Part shown: one piece after another, positions 1 through 9,200 of the stretch
Layout of the letters: each line of letters starts with the position of its first letter
How positions within the stretch are numbered: the first letter of the stretch is position 1
Assembly: GCF_000260115.1 (NCBI RefSeq)
Contig: NZ_JH651379.1
Coordinates: 1,116,001 to 1,180,000 of the forward strand
DNA: 64,000 nucleotides
Source: Galbibacter orientalis DSM 19592
GTDB taxonomy: Bacteria; Bacteroidota; Bacteroidia; Flavobacteriales; Flavobacteriaceae
Direction of reading: 5' to 3'
The notes under the pieces: model-generated
The model's database searches: none
Seen by the model: the letters and a program-made list of their open reading frames with translations, nothing else
Told to the model about the DNA's origin: nothing
Program-made: the position numbers and the translations under genes

Positions 1-924
1 ATAGAAGCAAACAATTTGCCAGAAGGGATTTCTTGTTTAATAATAGGCGATTATAAAGTTGGAGAATTACTTACAAATGATAAAAGAGTTCCGTTGGTTT
101 CTGCAACTGGGTCTATAAGAATGGGAAAAATAGTAGCACAGGCTGTTGCGGCTCGCTTAGGGAAATCTCTACTAGAATTAGGAGGTAATAATGCCATTAT
201 TGTTACGCCAGACGCAGATATTAAAATGACGGTTATTGGTGCTGTATTTGGTGCTGTTGGAACTTGTGGGCAGCGTTGTACGTCTACACGCCGACTTATA
301 GTGCATGAAACTATGTATGACCAAGTTAAAAATGCGCTTGTAGAAGCATATAAACAGCTTAGAATAGGAGATCCTTTAGATGAGAATAATCATGTTGGGC
401 CACTTATAGATAAAGATGCTGTTGCTAATTATTTAAATGCTTTAGCTGAAGTTAAAAAAGAAGGAGGTACAGTTTTAGTTGAAGGTGGTGTGCTTGAAGG
501 GAAAGGTTATGAAAGCGGATGTTACGTAAAACCTGCAATTGCCGAAGCTGAAAATCATTTTGAAATTGTGCAGCATGAAACATTTGCTCCTATTCTTTAT
601 TTAATGAAGTATAAAGGTGGTGTTGAAAATGCTTTGGAACTTCAAAATGGGGTAGTGCAAGGCTTATCTTCAGCAATTATGACTAATAATTTAAGAGAAG
701 CAGAACACTTTTTATCTCACCAAGGATCCGATTGTGGCATTGCAAATGTAAATATAGGAACTAGTGGTGCCGAAATTGGGGGTGCTTTTGGTGGCGAAAA
801 GGAAACAGGAGGAGGAAGAGAAAGTGGTTCCGATGCTTGGAAAGTGTATATGAGACGTCAAACCAATACCATTAATTATACAACTGAACTTCCGTTAGCA
901 CAAGGAATAAAATTTGATTTATAA
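1..924 (+). CDS. Aldehyde dehydrogenase, ALDH7-like (5' end cut by window)
   Basis: The reading frame is open from the first base, so the gene begins upstream and only about the last 307 residues are present. ALDH hallmarks are visible: the glycine-rich turn around SATGSIRMGK, the general-base segment LELGGNNAIIV, and the catalytic cysteine in GTCGQRCTSTRRL. The GNN variant and the QRCTSTRR context match the antiquitin/ALDH7 group (alpha-aminoadipate semialdehyde dehydrogenase, lysine degradation) better than classic succinate-semialdehyde or betaine-aldehyde enzymes. The enzyme would oxidise an aldehyde to its acid with NAD(P)+ in the cytoplasm. Substrate is inferred from family resemblance only. 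A decayed repeat follows the stop. Confidence 0.85.
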   Translation: MEANNLPEGISCLIIGDYKVGELLTNDKRVPLVSATGSIRMGKIVAQAVAARLGKSLLELGGNNAIIVTPDADIKMTVIGAVFGAVGTCGQRCTSTRRLIVHETMYDQVKNALVEAYKQLRIGDPLDENNHVGPLIDKDAVANYLNALAEVKKEGGTVLVEGGVLEGKGYESGCYVKPAIAEAENHFEIVQHETFAPILYLMKYKGGVENALELQNGVVQGLSSAIMTNNLREAEHFLSHQGSDCGIANVNIGTSGAEIGGAFGGEKETGGGRESGSDAWKVYMRRQTNTINYTTELPLAQGIKFDL

Positions 925-1336
925 TAGCATAATCATACTTTCTACATAAAAAGGAGGCTATCAGGCTTAGCTAATCGAAGTTTTTAAACATCTAACTCTT
1001 AAATATTATCTTAAACTTGATAGGATACTCTTATTGTTAGTTGTTTAAAAACTTCAACAAGCTCATTTTTAAAGTTATAAATTACTTTTTAGACGGCTGT
1101 TTTTAATATTGTAAAACACTATTATTCGATAAAAAAGTAGGCTTAAACCCTAAACTATAGTAACTTAATTACCAAGGTTAATAAATATTTTCAGAAAGTA
1201 TCCCTTTTGCTGTTAAAAATAGAAAGCAAAATTTTAAAAAGCTTCCTTTCTAAAATAAATATTTTATCCCAGTAACAACTTGTCTTTACTTTTTTTGCAG
1301 CGAAACGGTCTTGCGTCTTTATCTGAAAAGTACAGA
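925..1336. other. Gene-free interval with a decayed repeat
   Basis: No convincing reading frame is seen in these 412 bases. The first half holds a degenerate copy of a palindromic repeat (listed separately). The second half is plain AT-rich sequence between the two convergent flanking genes, and I see no clean terminator hairpin in it. Confidence 0.6.
965..1099. repeat. Decayed MITE-like palindromic repeat, copy A
   Basis: This segment aligns by eye with the better preserved element at 60320-60457. Shared blocks are GTTAGTTG, AACTTC(A/G)ACAAGCTCA and TAAATT(A/G)CTTTTTAG. The right end CTTTTTAGACGGCTG (1085-1099) is the inverse of the left end of the other copy, GCCGTTTAAAAAG, with one mismatch, so it behaves like a terminal inverted repeat. 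Copy A has lost most of its internal stem and the left boundary is approximate. Confidence 0.55.
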
Positions 1337-2326
1337 TTATAAAACTCCATTAGCTTCCACCCATTTAAAAATATGTGGATCTTGGGGAGTAGACATTCTT
1401 TCTGAAATACGTTTTAATCTTTCAGGTAATCTTACTAGGTAATCTCTAGCTTTTTCACCTTTATCATTTAACTCTCTAATTTTATCGATTTCCCAATATT
1501 GGTTTAATCGATCTAAAATATTGATATAATCAAAAGTTGTGTAAACACCTAGGCGTTGTGCCGCATTAGAGAAGTTTTCAAAAGCACTTCCAATATGGTC
1601 TCCAGATTCCCTAACAAATTGTGCTGGCATTACAATTTTTCGCTTCATCATATCAGCAAAGGCAATCATCATTTCACTAGGGTCGTAATCAAAAATAATT
1701 TTTACAAACTCACGGTATGCCAAATGGTGTCTCATCTCATCTCCAGCAATTATGTTACACATTTTTGCCAACATAGGGTTTCCTTTCTTCTTAGCTAATT
1801 GTCCCACTCTTTTATGAGAAATATTGGTAGCCAATTCTTGGAAAGAAGTATAAACAAAGTTTTTATATGGGTCTCTTCCGGTACCTATATCAAAACCATC
1901 AGCAATCATATGTTGTGTAGTAACTTCAATTTCTTTCATGTTCACACGGCCAGAGAGGTATAAATATTTATTTAAAACATCTCCATGTCTGTTCTCTTCT
2001 GCAGTCCAATGACGAACCCATTTTGACCAACCATTTCTTGCGTGTTGGTCTACGCCTTCTACATCCATCAACCAAGATTCGTAGGTAGGTAAAGCTTCTT
2101 CTGTAATTGTATCTCCAACCAATACTACCCAAAAATCGTATCCTAATTCTTGTGCCTCTCCTCTTATTTTTTTCACTTCTTCAAAAAAGTTTTCACCTTG
2201 AGAATCTGGTAAGAAATCTGTAGGTTGCCATATTTGGTCAGCAGGAATAAGATATTGCTCTAGAAAAGAATCAACTCTCTTTTCTATAGTTTGCATTACT
2301 TCAAGTCTAATATTATGTAGTGACAT
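1337..2326 (-). CDS. Acyl-[acyl-carrier-protein] desaturase
   Basis: The protein of 329 residues belongs to the soluble di-iron fatty acid desaturase family, which inserts a double bond into acyl-ACP in the cytoplasm and tunes membrane fluidity. Both iron-binding E-x-x-H motifs are present: EENRH at residues 110-114 and DEMRH at 196-200. The further glutamates expected in this family lie in TEEALPTY (about 76) and QELATNISH (about 164). Length and motif spacing are close to plant stearoyl-ACP desaturases. It starts with ATG, is monocistronic, and is convergent with the aldehyde dehydrogenase. Double-bond position cannot be told from sequence. Confidence 0.9.
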   Translation of the reverse strand: MSLHNIRLEVMQTIEKRVDSFLEQYLIPADQIWQPTDFLPDSQGENFFEEVKKIRGEAQELGYDFWVVLVGDTITEEALPTYESWLMDVEGVDQHARNGWSKWVRHWTAEENRHGDVLNKYLYLSGRVNMKEIEVTTQHMIADGFDIGTGRDPYKNFVYTSFQELATNISHKRVGQLAKKKGNPMLAKMCNIIAGDEMRHHLAYREFVKIIFDYDPSEMMIAFADMMKRKIVMPAQFVRESGDHIGSAFENFSNAAQRLGVYTTFDYINILDRLNQYWEIDKIRELNDKGEKARDYLVRLPERLKRISERMSTPQDPHIFKWVEANGVL

Positions 2327-2715
2327 GCTGTTCTGATTTTATGTTGGTAAATATCGTATTTCTAAAAATTATATACGAATACTTTAAGCTTTTTCTGCAA
2401 TTCTCTTTTTAAAAGGAGGTTATGCAGTATTTTTTTGGTTTTAAAACCTCTTATTTTACTTATTAATTGAGATTTTAACGCTCCAAAACGTGCTCTTTAT
2501 TTGCTGATGAGTTTATGTCTAAATGTTTTTTCAGTTTAATACAAAAAGATTTTAATCCCAACGCTTCCTATTAAAGATACAAAATTTAAAAGTTAGAATG
2601 AAGAATTTTACATTTTCATAACTATTTGACTCAAAGTTTTTTACATATTTAGCCCTACAATTTAAGAAATTGACTAAATTTGAGTGTAAGAATTTATAAA
2701 CCAAAGTGATATCCT
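2327..2715. other. Divergent intergenic region
   Basis: These 389 bases separate the divergent desaturase and OmpA-like genes and should hold both promoters. A TAAATTTG box, matching the Bacteroidota -7 consensus TAnnTTTG, sits near 2674, about 35 bases before the OmpA-like start; I see no well-spaced TTG partner. No RNA gene or convincing small gene was found. Confidence 0.4.
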
Positions 2716-3612
2716 ATGAAATCTCTCTACTTAGTTGGTATAATTATTACCATTATAGTTGGCTCTTTTTTTAATTGGATTTTATGTTGTGAGGTAGAAG
2801 CAACCCCAATAGAAAATATAGAGACTATAGCTCCAAAAGAAACTTCAATGGTTGTTAACCCACTTGTAATAATAGACAGCACAGGAAATTTTAATTATAA
2901 AACGAATGATAATTTCAATTTTAATAAATCTGATTTTATTATTCTTAGGCCTCTTGGTGCTGGGGTAGAAGAAGGAATTGCTCAATTGAAAGATTATCTT
3001 AATGGAGATGGTGCAAAATTTATTGATGTAACAGGTTTTTATTCAATTGCTGAAGAAAATAATTCTGCTTTTCCAAACTTAGGATTAGCCAGAGCAAATG
3101 CAGTTAAAAACCATTTGATAGCAAAAGGGGTTTCTTCTAAAAAAATTAATACTTATGGAGAATTAAAACCAAATCTAAAAGTTCAAGATAGTATCTATGT
3201 AGGGCCTGTTTCTTTTGTTATAACAAACGATTCTAATTTTAAAGATGCCGAAGCGGTTGTAGAAAATATTAAAAAGAATCCAATTGTATTATACTTTGAG
3301 ACTGGCAGAAGTACTATTACCTTAACAGAGGAGCAACGGGCTAAGTATTTAAGTATTGTTCAGGCTATGGATAAGGTTGATGATGTTTCAGTCCAAATTA
3401 TTGGTCATACCGATACCACAGGAAACGCAGAGAATAATAAGGTTTTAGGAAAAGAAAGAGCAGAATTTATAAAAACCTATTTGGTAAGAAATGGTATTTC
3501 TTCTGAAAATATTGAAACCATTTCAAGGGGAGAAACGGAGCCTATAGCAGATAATAACACGAACGAAGGGCGAGCAAAAAATAGAAGAACTGTAATTACA
3601 ATTAAGAACTAA
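2716..3612 (+). CDS. OmpA-family envelope protein with two OmpA-like domains
   Basis: The protein of 298 residues starts with a hydrophobic segment (residues 2-22, with Cys-Cys at 24-25) that is either a signal peptide or an anchor. The C-terminal ~110 residues are a clear OmpA/MotB peptidoglycan-binding domain: YFETGRSTIT, QIIGHTDTTG, GKERAEFIKTYLVRNGI and GRAKNRRTVI. Residues about 45-160 look like a second, degenerate OmpA fold, with FIDVTGFYS, LGLARANAVKNHLIAKGVSS and KINTYGE in matching order. The family holds the outer membrane or an envelope complex to peptidoglycan. The next gene starts 19 bases downstream on the same strand, so the two are probably co-transcribed. Confidence 0.8.
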   Translation: MKSLYLVGIIITIIVGSFFNWILCCEVEATPIENIETIAPKETSMVVNPLVIIDSTGNFNYKTNDNFNFNKSDFIILRPLGAGVEEGIAQLKDYLNGDGAKFIDVTGFYSIAEENNSAFPNLGLARANAVKNHLIAKGVSSKKINTYGELKPNLKVQDSIYVGPVSFVITNDSNFKDAEAVVENIKKNPIVLYFETGRSTITLTEEQRAKYLSIVQAMDKVDDVSVQIIGHTDTTGNAENNKVLGKERAEFIKTYLVRNGISSENIETISRGETEPIADNNTNEGRAKNRRTVITIKN

Positions 3613-3631
3613 TCATCCAAAATTTATATAT

Positions 3632-4153
3632 ATGAACTGGTGTTTACTTATTCCATTAATAGTAGGCGTTATATGCGCAATTTTAGGTTATTTATTAGGG
3701 AGGTTATCTTCTGGAAATAATACTGCCGAGATTGAAGCTTGGCAAAAAAAATACGACAAATTGGAAGCCGACCTTACCGATTGTAGGTCTAAATTGGCAG
3801 CCAAACCTAGTCCTTCTGTAAGTTCAAAAACTGAAAACACAACTTTAAATTTAATTCCATTTGATGCTGCATTAGCTAAGGCTACTTATGGGAAAAAAAT
3901 AAAACAAGACGACCTTAAAATTGTGGAAGGAATAGGGCCTAAAATTGAACTATTATTTCACGCTAAAGGCATTACCACTTGGAAAGGACTTTCTGAGTGT
4001 AGTGTAGAAAAATGTGAAGAAGTTTTAAAATCTGGTGGAAAGGCATACGAAATACACAAACCTGGAACTTGGCCAAGACAAGCACAATTAGCTTACGAAG
4101 GGAAGTGGGTAGAGTTACATGCTTGGCAAGACGAGTTGAAAGGCGGAAAATAA
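3632..4153 (+). CDS. Membrane-anchored helix-hairpin-helix-like small protein
   Basis: This protein of 173 residues has one N-terminal transmembrane helix (about 4-24, ending in the glycine-rich GYLLGRLSSG), a short predicted coiled coil (about 33-57), a low-complexity linker, and a C-terminal domain with the helix-hairpin-helix-like motif KIVEGIGPKIELLFHAKGI. That domain ends in PGTWPRQAQLAYEGKW, a block seen in many Bacteroidota hypothetical proteins described as Flap-endonuclease-like HhH proteins. Such a domain usually touches DNA or mediates protein contacts. The membrane anchor makes a DNA role uncertain. Its pairing with an OmpA-like gene suggests an envelope job. Confidence 0.6.
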   Translation: MNWCLLIPLIVGVICAILGYLLGRLSSGNNTAEIEAWQKKYDKLEADLTDCRSKLAAKPSPSVSSKTENTTLNLIPFDAALAKATYGKKIKQDDLKIVEGIGPKIELLFHAKGITTWKGLSECSVEKCEEVLKSGGKAYEIHKPGTWPRQAQLAYEGKWVELHAWQDELKGGK

Positions 4154-4172
4154 ACTAACCAACTTAAAAAAT

Positions 4173-4209
4173 AAAAGGTTCTCTTTTTTCTAAAAGGAGG
4201 ATCTTTTTT
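4173..4209. terminator. Bidirectional intrinsic terminator
   Basis: An 11-bp stem pairs AAAAGGTTCTC (4173-4183) with GAGGATCTTTT (4197-4207), with two G-U pairs. It is flanked by A and T runs on both sides and lies between two convergent genes. Confidence 0.6.
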
Positions 4210-4780
4210 AGTTTACCAATGTAAATAAAAATAATACTTTGTATTGTTCTCCCAATCTATTTCTTAACTTACTATATGCCTTTGTTATCTGCGCTTCTAC
4301 AGTTTTAATAGATAAATCTATATGTTCGGAAATTTCAATATTGGTAAGGCCTTCAATTTTACTTAACATAAAAACACCTTTGCATTTAGGCGGTAATTTT
4401 TCAATTTCTTCTGTAACTATTCTAAAGAAATTTTCAATTTTAGAATCATCTATACTTGTAGTAATTTCTTCTAGGCTTTCTAAATATTTATAATGCAAAT
4501 AGGTGGTGGCTTTACTTTTTTGATAGGTATTAACAAATTCGTTGTAAACAGATTTATAGAGAAAACTCTGAATAGAAAAATTCTTATTTAATTTCTTTCG
4601 ATACTGCCATGTCTTTAATAATACATTTTGAACAATATCTTCTGCAATAACCTTGTCGTTTATTAAGCTTACAGCGTATGCATATATTTTCCGATAGTAT
4701 TTATCTACTAAATATTCATAGGCTTTTTCATCTCCTTTTTTTAAGCTATTTATAAAAATTTCATAATTATTGTAAATCAT
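4208..4780 (-). CDS. RNA polymerase ECF sigma factor, FecI-like Bacteroidota type
   Basis: The protein of 190 residues has sigma region 2 at about residues 18-65 (EYLVDKYYRKIYAYAVSL, AEDIVQNVLLKTW) and the region 4 helix-turn-helix at about 125-172 (LPPKCKGVFML, LTNIEISEHIDLSIKTVEAQ). This is the arrangement of extracytoplasmic-function sigma factors that activate SusC/SusD loci after an outer-membrane signal. The FecR-type partner lies directly across a 123-bp divergent intergenic region, and the SusC downstream carries the signalling domain needed for such a relay. Unlike most FecI/FecR pairs the two regulators are not in one operon. A good promoter for this gene is visible at 4810-4841. 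Confidence 0.88.
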   Translation of the reverse strand: MIYNNYEIFINSLKKGDEKAYEYLVDKYYRKIYAYAVSLINDKVIAEDIVQNVLLKTWQYRKKLNKNFSIQSFLYKSVYNEFVNTYQKSKATTYLHYKYLESLEEITTSIDDSKIENFFRIVTEEIEKLPPKCKGVFMLSKIEGLTNIEISEHIDLSIKTVEAQITKAYSKLRNRLGEQYKVLFLFTLVN

Positions 4781-4809
4781 AAATTGTGGGTTGGCAGGTT
4801 GTTAAACCT

Positions 4810-4841
4810 CAAATTTATGTTAATAAAAGTGAATTTGACAA
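4810..4841 (-). promoter_or_regulatory. Promoter of the ECF sigma factor gene
   Basis: On the minus strand TTG (4839-4841) is followed after 21 bases by TAAATTTG (4810-4817). This fits the Bacteroidota consensus TTG-N17-23-TAnnTTTG. The start site would be near 4804, about 24 bases before the sigma gene start. Confidence 0.5.
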
Positions 4842-4869
4842 AAAAAAGCTAAAAAAAATAAGGGTATTA

Positions 4870-4877
4870 TAATTTTG
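4870..4877 (+). promoter_or_regulatory. Candidate -7 box for fecR
   Basis: TAATTTTG matches TAnnTTTG and lies 26 bases before the FecR start. The nearest upstream TTG (4835-4837) is 32 bases away, longer than the usual 17-23, so only the -7 box is supported. Confidence 0.35.
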
Positions 4878-4903
4878 ATTTGTAATACTATTAAATACTC
4901 AAA

Positions 4904-6073
4904 ATGATTCCTTCAAAAATAGAAGACATTATTATTAAATTCTTATCTAATACAGCAAGTTCAGAAGAGCTGGATTTTCTTATTGAGAATATAGAAAAAA
5001 AAGAGAATAAAAAAATTTTTAAATCATATATAAAAACCCATTTCGCTATTTCTATTGCCATGCATAAACCAAATACAAAAAAAGCTAAAAAAGAATTTCT
5101 ATTAAATATAAAAAATGAAAAAAGAAGAGGTCGACTTAGGGTAATCAATTCGGTTGTTAAATATGCCGCTGTTGTTTTAATAATGATTGGAGGTGCTTTT
5201 ACTTATAAACATTACTATGACATAAACCAAAGCGCTACAAGCAATACTAAAATCATTCCAAGAGAAGGACAAGTAATACTTCAACTAGAAAATGGAGAAA
5301 AACAAATTATATCTGGGAGTAAACCGATAAAAAATATAAAAGGAAAGACTATTGCAAAAAGTGACGGAACCAGTATATTATATGAAAATAAAATAACGAA
5401 TGATAAAAAATTGGTATATAATAAATTGACGGTACCTTATGGAAAAAAAATTGATTTAGTTCTTTCTGACGGAACCCGTGTAACTCTCAATTCGGGAAGC
5501 TCCTTAAAATATCCTGTTGATTTTGTAAAAGATGGAGAGAGAAAGGTTTTTTTACAAGGGGAAGCTTTTTTTGATGTAACACCCAATAAAGAAAAACCTT
5601 TTTATGTAGAAGCTCAAGCAATTAATGTAAAAGTCTATGGGACGTCCTTCAATTTTAAAAATTATCAAGAAGAAACAGATACCGAGGTTGTTTTAGTTGA
5701 AGGCTCTGTAAGTATGCAACTTAATAAAAGTAGTAAAAATGAAGTTCAGGAAACCATACTTAAACCAGGAGACAAAGCCTCTTTTAATAAAAACAATAAG
5801 AATATTACAAAAACAAAAGTAGACACCTCTATTTACACATCATGGATTCATGGGAATCTTGTGTTTAGAGACGAGCCATTTAAAAACATCATCAAGGCGT
5901 TAGAGCGCTCATATAACGTTATTATTATAAATAACAACAAGGAAGTAATAAACGAATCTTTTAATGCCACTATCGAAACTAACAATGAAAGCATTGAGCA
6001 GGTGTTATCTTATTTTGAAAAGGTATATGATATTGACTATAAAATAATAGAAAACAAAGTAGTAATTAATTAA
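4904..6073 (+). CDS. FecR-family anti-sigma factor
   Basis: The protein of 389 residues has a cytoplasmic N-terminus that would bind the sigma factor, one transmembrane helix at about residues 82-103 (KYAAVVLIMIGGAFTY), and a periplasmic FecR domain (VPYGKKIDLVLSDGTRVTLN, GEAFFDVT, VYGTSFNF, EVVLVEGSV). It ends in the DUF4974-type module (RDEPFKNIIKALERSYNV, FNATIETNNESIEQVLSYF). FecR proteins receive the signal from the STN domain of a TonB-dependent transporter and release the sigma factor. The SusC gene that follows 97-139 bases downstream on the same strand has that domain, so the three proteins form one sensing relay. Confidence 0.9.
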   Translation: MIPSKIEDIIIKFLSNTASSEELDFLIENIEKKENKKIFKSYIKTHFAISIAMHKPNTKKAKKEFLLNIKNEKRRGRLRVINSVVKYAAVVLIMIGGAFTYKHYYDINQSATSNTKIIPREGQVILQLENGEKQIISGSKPIKNIKGKTIAKSDGTSILYENKITNDKKLVYNKLTVPYGKKIDLVLSDGTRVTLNSGSSLKYPVDFVKDGERKVFLQGEAFFDVTPNKEKPFYVEAQAINVKVYGTSFNFKNYQEETDTEVVLVEGSVSMQLNKSSKNEVQETILKPGDKASFNKNNKNITKTKVDTSIYTSWIHGNLVFRDEPFKNIIKALERSYNVIIINNNKEVINESFNATIETNNESIEQVLSYFEKVYDIDYKIIENKVVIN

Positions 6074-6212
6074 AATATAATTGCCTATGCAGCACACATA
6101 ACCAACAGATTTAACCAATCACTTTATAAAAAAGCCAGAAAATGCTGTCACATTTCCTGACTTGAATTAAGTGATCAAAAAAATTAATCACCCTTTTAAA
6201 CATTTCAAAATT

Positions 6213-9200
6213 ATGAAAAAACAAGCTAACCTGTGGCTTTACTTTCCACAGATTATAAAATTTGACCTAAAAATGAAACTATCCTTACTGTTTCTAGTCA
6301 CAACTATTTTTACTATTCAGGCCAATAATTCGTATTCTCAAAAGACAAAAATTTCGCTTGAAGCTAAAAACAATAGTATTTCTGAAGTACTTGATGAGAT
6401 TGAATCTACTACAAAGTTCAGATTTATATTTAGCACCAACGATATTGACCTCGATAGGAAAATATCTGCTGTATTTAAAAAAGCACCTATTACAGATGTG
6501 TTAACTATATTATTTAAAAATGAAAATGTAACCTATGAAATCCTAGACCGAAAAATTCTTTTGAAAAAGGAAAAGAAAAATGTTGAAGATTATATTAAAG
6601 CCCCCCGTAATGCTATAAAAAAATATCAATTTGAGGTCTCGGGAAGTGTTTTCGATGGGCTAGGAACTCCCCTGCCTGGAGCCAATGTATTGGAAAAAGG
6701 TACCAGCAATGGAACTCAAACAGATTTTGATGGTAATTTTAGCCTCTCTTTAAGCAGTGAAAATGCTGTTTTAGTAATATCATATATTGGTTTTACCACA
6801 AAAGAAGTTCCTGTAAACGGGCAAACCAATTTAAAAATTACCATTGAAGAAAGCGCTGCTGCCTTAGACGAAGTAGTGGTTATTGGGTATGGAACATTAA
6901 AAAAGAGAGACGTAACAGGCTCTATAGGATCTCTTAAAATGAATGAGACCCTAAATAGTAGAGCAACGGTAGATTTCGGACAAGTATTGACCGGTAAGGT
7001 AGCTGGGGTACAAGTCATTAATGGAAGTGGAAGACCTGGAGCTTCATCTAGTATTCAAATCCGTGGGGTTAATTCCATATCAGCTGGAGGCTCACCACTT
7101 GTCGTTATTGATGGGGTACAGCTCCCAAATTATGATTTAAATTCTATTAATAGTTCTGATATTGAATCTATAGAAGTATTAAAAGACGCTTCTTCTTCTT
7201 CAATTTATGGTTCCAGAGGAGCGAATGGAGTTATATTAGTTACCACCAAATCGGGGAAAAGAGGAAAATCAACATTAAATATTGATTATACAACCAGTAT
7301 CCAACAAGTGATTAAGAAAATGGATGTAATGAATTCTAGTGAATATGCGCAAGCAGCTATAGATGCAGCTCAGAATGGATGGATAGATCAAGGAGGTGAT
7401 CCAAATGCGCCTAATACCATTAGTGCTAGAGGGCAATACAAATACACATGGCCCAAAGCTTTGGAGTCTCCAGAAACGTTACCTAATACAGATTTTCAAG
7501 ACCTGATTTTTAGAGCAGCTCCTTTACGTAAACTTGGGATAAGCTTTTCTGGAGGAAATGAAAAATCTAAATATAGCTTGTCCGCAGGATACCTCAATCA
7601 AGAGGGAATTGTTATTAACTCTGATTATGAGCGTTATACTATCAATATAAATACATCTACAACCATTAACGATTGGTTAAAGCTGGGGGGAATGTTAAAC
7701 ACCCTTTACGATAATGAAAATCAAGCTTACAACAGGACAGTTGAATGGGCTGTTCAATACCCTTCCATTTATCCGATCTATGGTAATGACGGTTATTTAG
7801 GAGGCCCATTGAATACGTCAGGATTTGAAAATTATTCTTCTATTTTGTTTAGACCTAATAATGGACATCCTTTGTATCGAGCTAATGATGACATTCAGAA
7901 TAGTAACTTTACTACTCTTGGAAATCTTTTTGCAAACATTCAGTTCTCAGACCCTTTGAGTTTTAAATCTACTTTTAGTGCCTATGCTAACAATAAAGAA
8001 GGAACAAATTATCAAGCTGGGAATCACGATTTAGGGAAAAACTATGAGACAGTCGCTAGATATTCTGTAGAGAATCAAAGAACTACCAGTTATACATGGT
8101 CGAACATTTTAACATACAATAAAACTTTTGATAAACATTCGCTTAATCTGCTTATAGGTCAAGAATATAATCATCAAAAATATAACTATATTATTGCCTT
8201 AAGAGAAGGTTATGATAATGATAATTTTCATTCATTAGCAGCTGGGAAAAAAGTAGTGGAAGCAAATGACATGGCAAGAGAAACCAACCTTATTTCATAT
8301 TTAGGCAGATTAAACTACTCTTTTTTAGATCGTTATATTTTCTCTGCTTCTTATCGTAAAGATGGTTCTTCACGGTTTGGGCCAGAAAATAAATGGGGTG
8401 ATTTTTACTCCTTCTCTGGTGCTTGGAGGGTTTCGGACGAAGGTTTTATGAAAGACTCAAAAGTAATTAGTAAACTTAAGCTAAAAGCCAGTTATGGGAT
8501 AACAGGGAACGACAACTTTTCTGACTATAAGTGGGTAAGTACAATTACACAACAAAGAGGCTCTTTAGGGAATAATACAGTAACCACATATTTCCCTACC
8601 AATTTAGAAAATAAAAATTTAGCATGGGAAGGGACTAAACAATTGAATGTTGGGTTTGATATAGGAGTGTGGAAAAATCGAATTAGTTTGGAAGTTGATT
8701 TATATACTTCAAAATCAAATGATTTATTACTTGATGTTCCTGTCCCTTCCATTACTGGATTTACAAATGCCTTCTCAAATATTGGGGAAATTACCAATAA
8801 AGGAGTTGAAATTAATCTGCAAACCCAAAATTTTATTAAAGATAAATTTACTTGGACAACACAATTTAATCTTGGATTAAATAGAAGCGAGATTACCCGC
8901 TTAGGTCAAAATAATACATCTATCATATTCGACCTAGGATCATTTGGTTCAATGCAAAAAATTAACCAAATAGGAAAGCCTGTTTTTAGTTTTTATGGTT
9001 TTCAATATGATGGGGTGTATATGAATCAAGTTGAAATTGATAGCGATCCGTCAAGTCCAGATTATATTACCCCAGGAGACGGAAGATATAAAGATATTAA
9101 TGGAGACGGGATATTAAATGCAGATGACAGAACCATAATAGGTAATACTCAACCCGATTTTAACTGGGGAATTACTAATAACTTTACTGTAGGAGACTTA

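Noticed and set aside
2405-2460. Strong AAAGGAGG followed by ATG and 14 codons
   Set aside because: The frame is too short to support, and the AGGAGG lies in an AT-rich palindromic patch; similar AGGAGG strings near 950 and 4195 are not followed by genes.
6171-6212. GTG start of susC 42 bases upstream
   Set aside because: Possible, but the ATG at 6213 gives the expected leader before the signal sequence.
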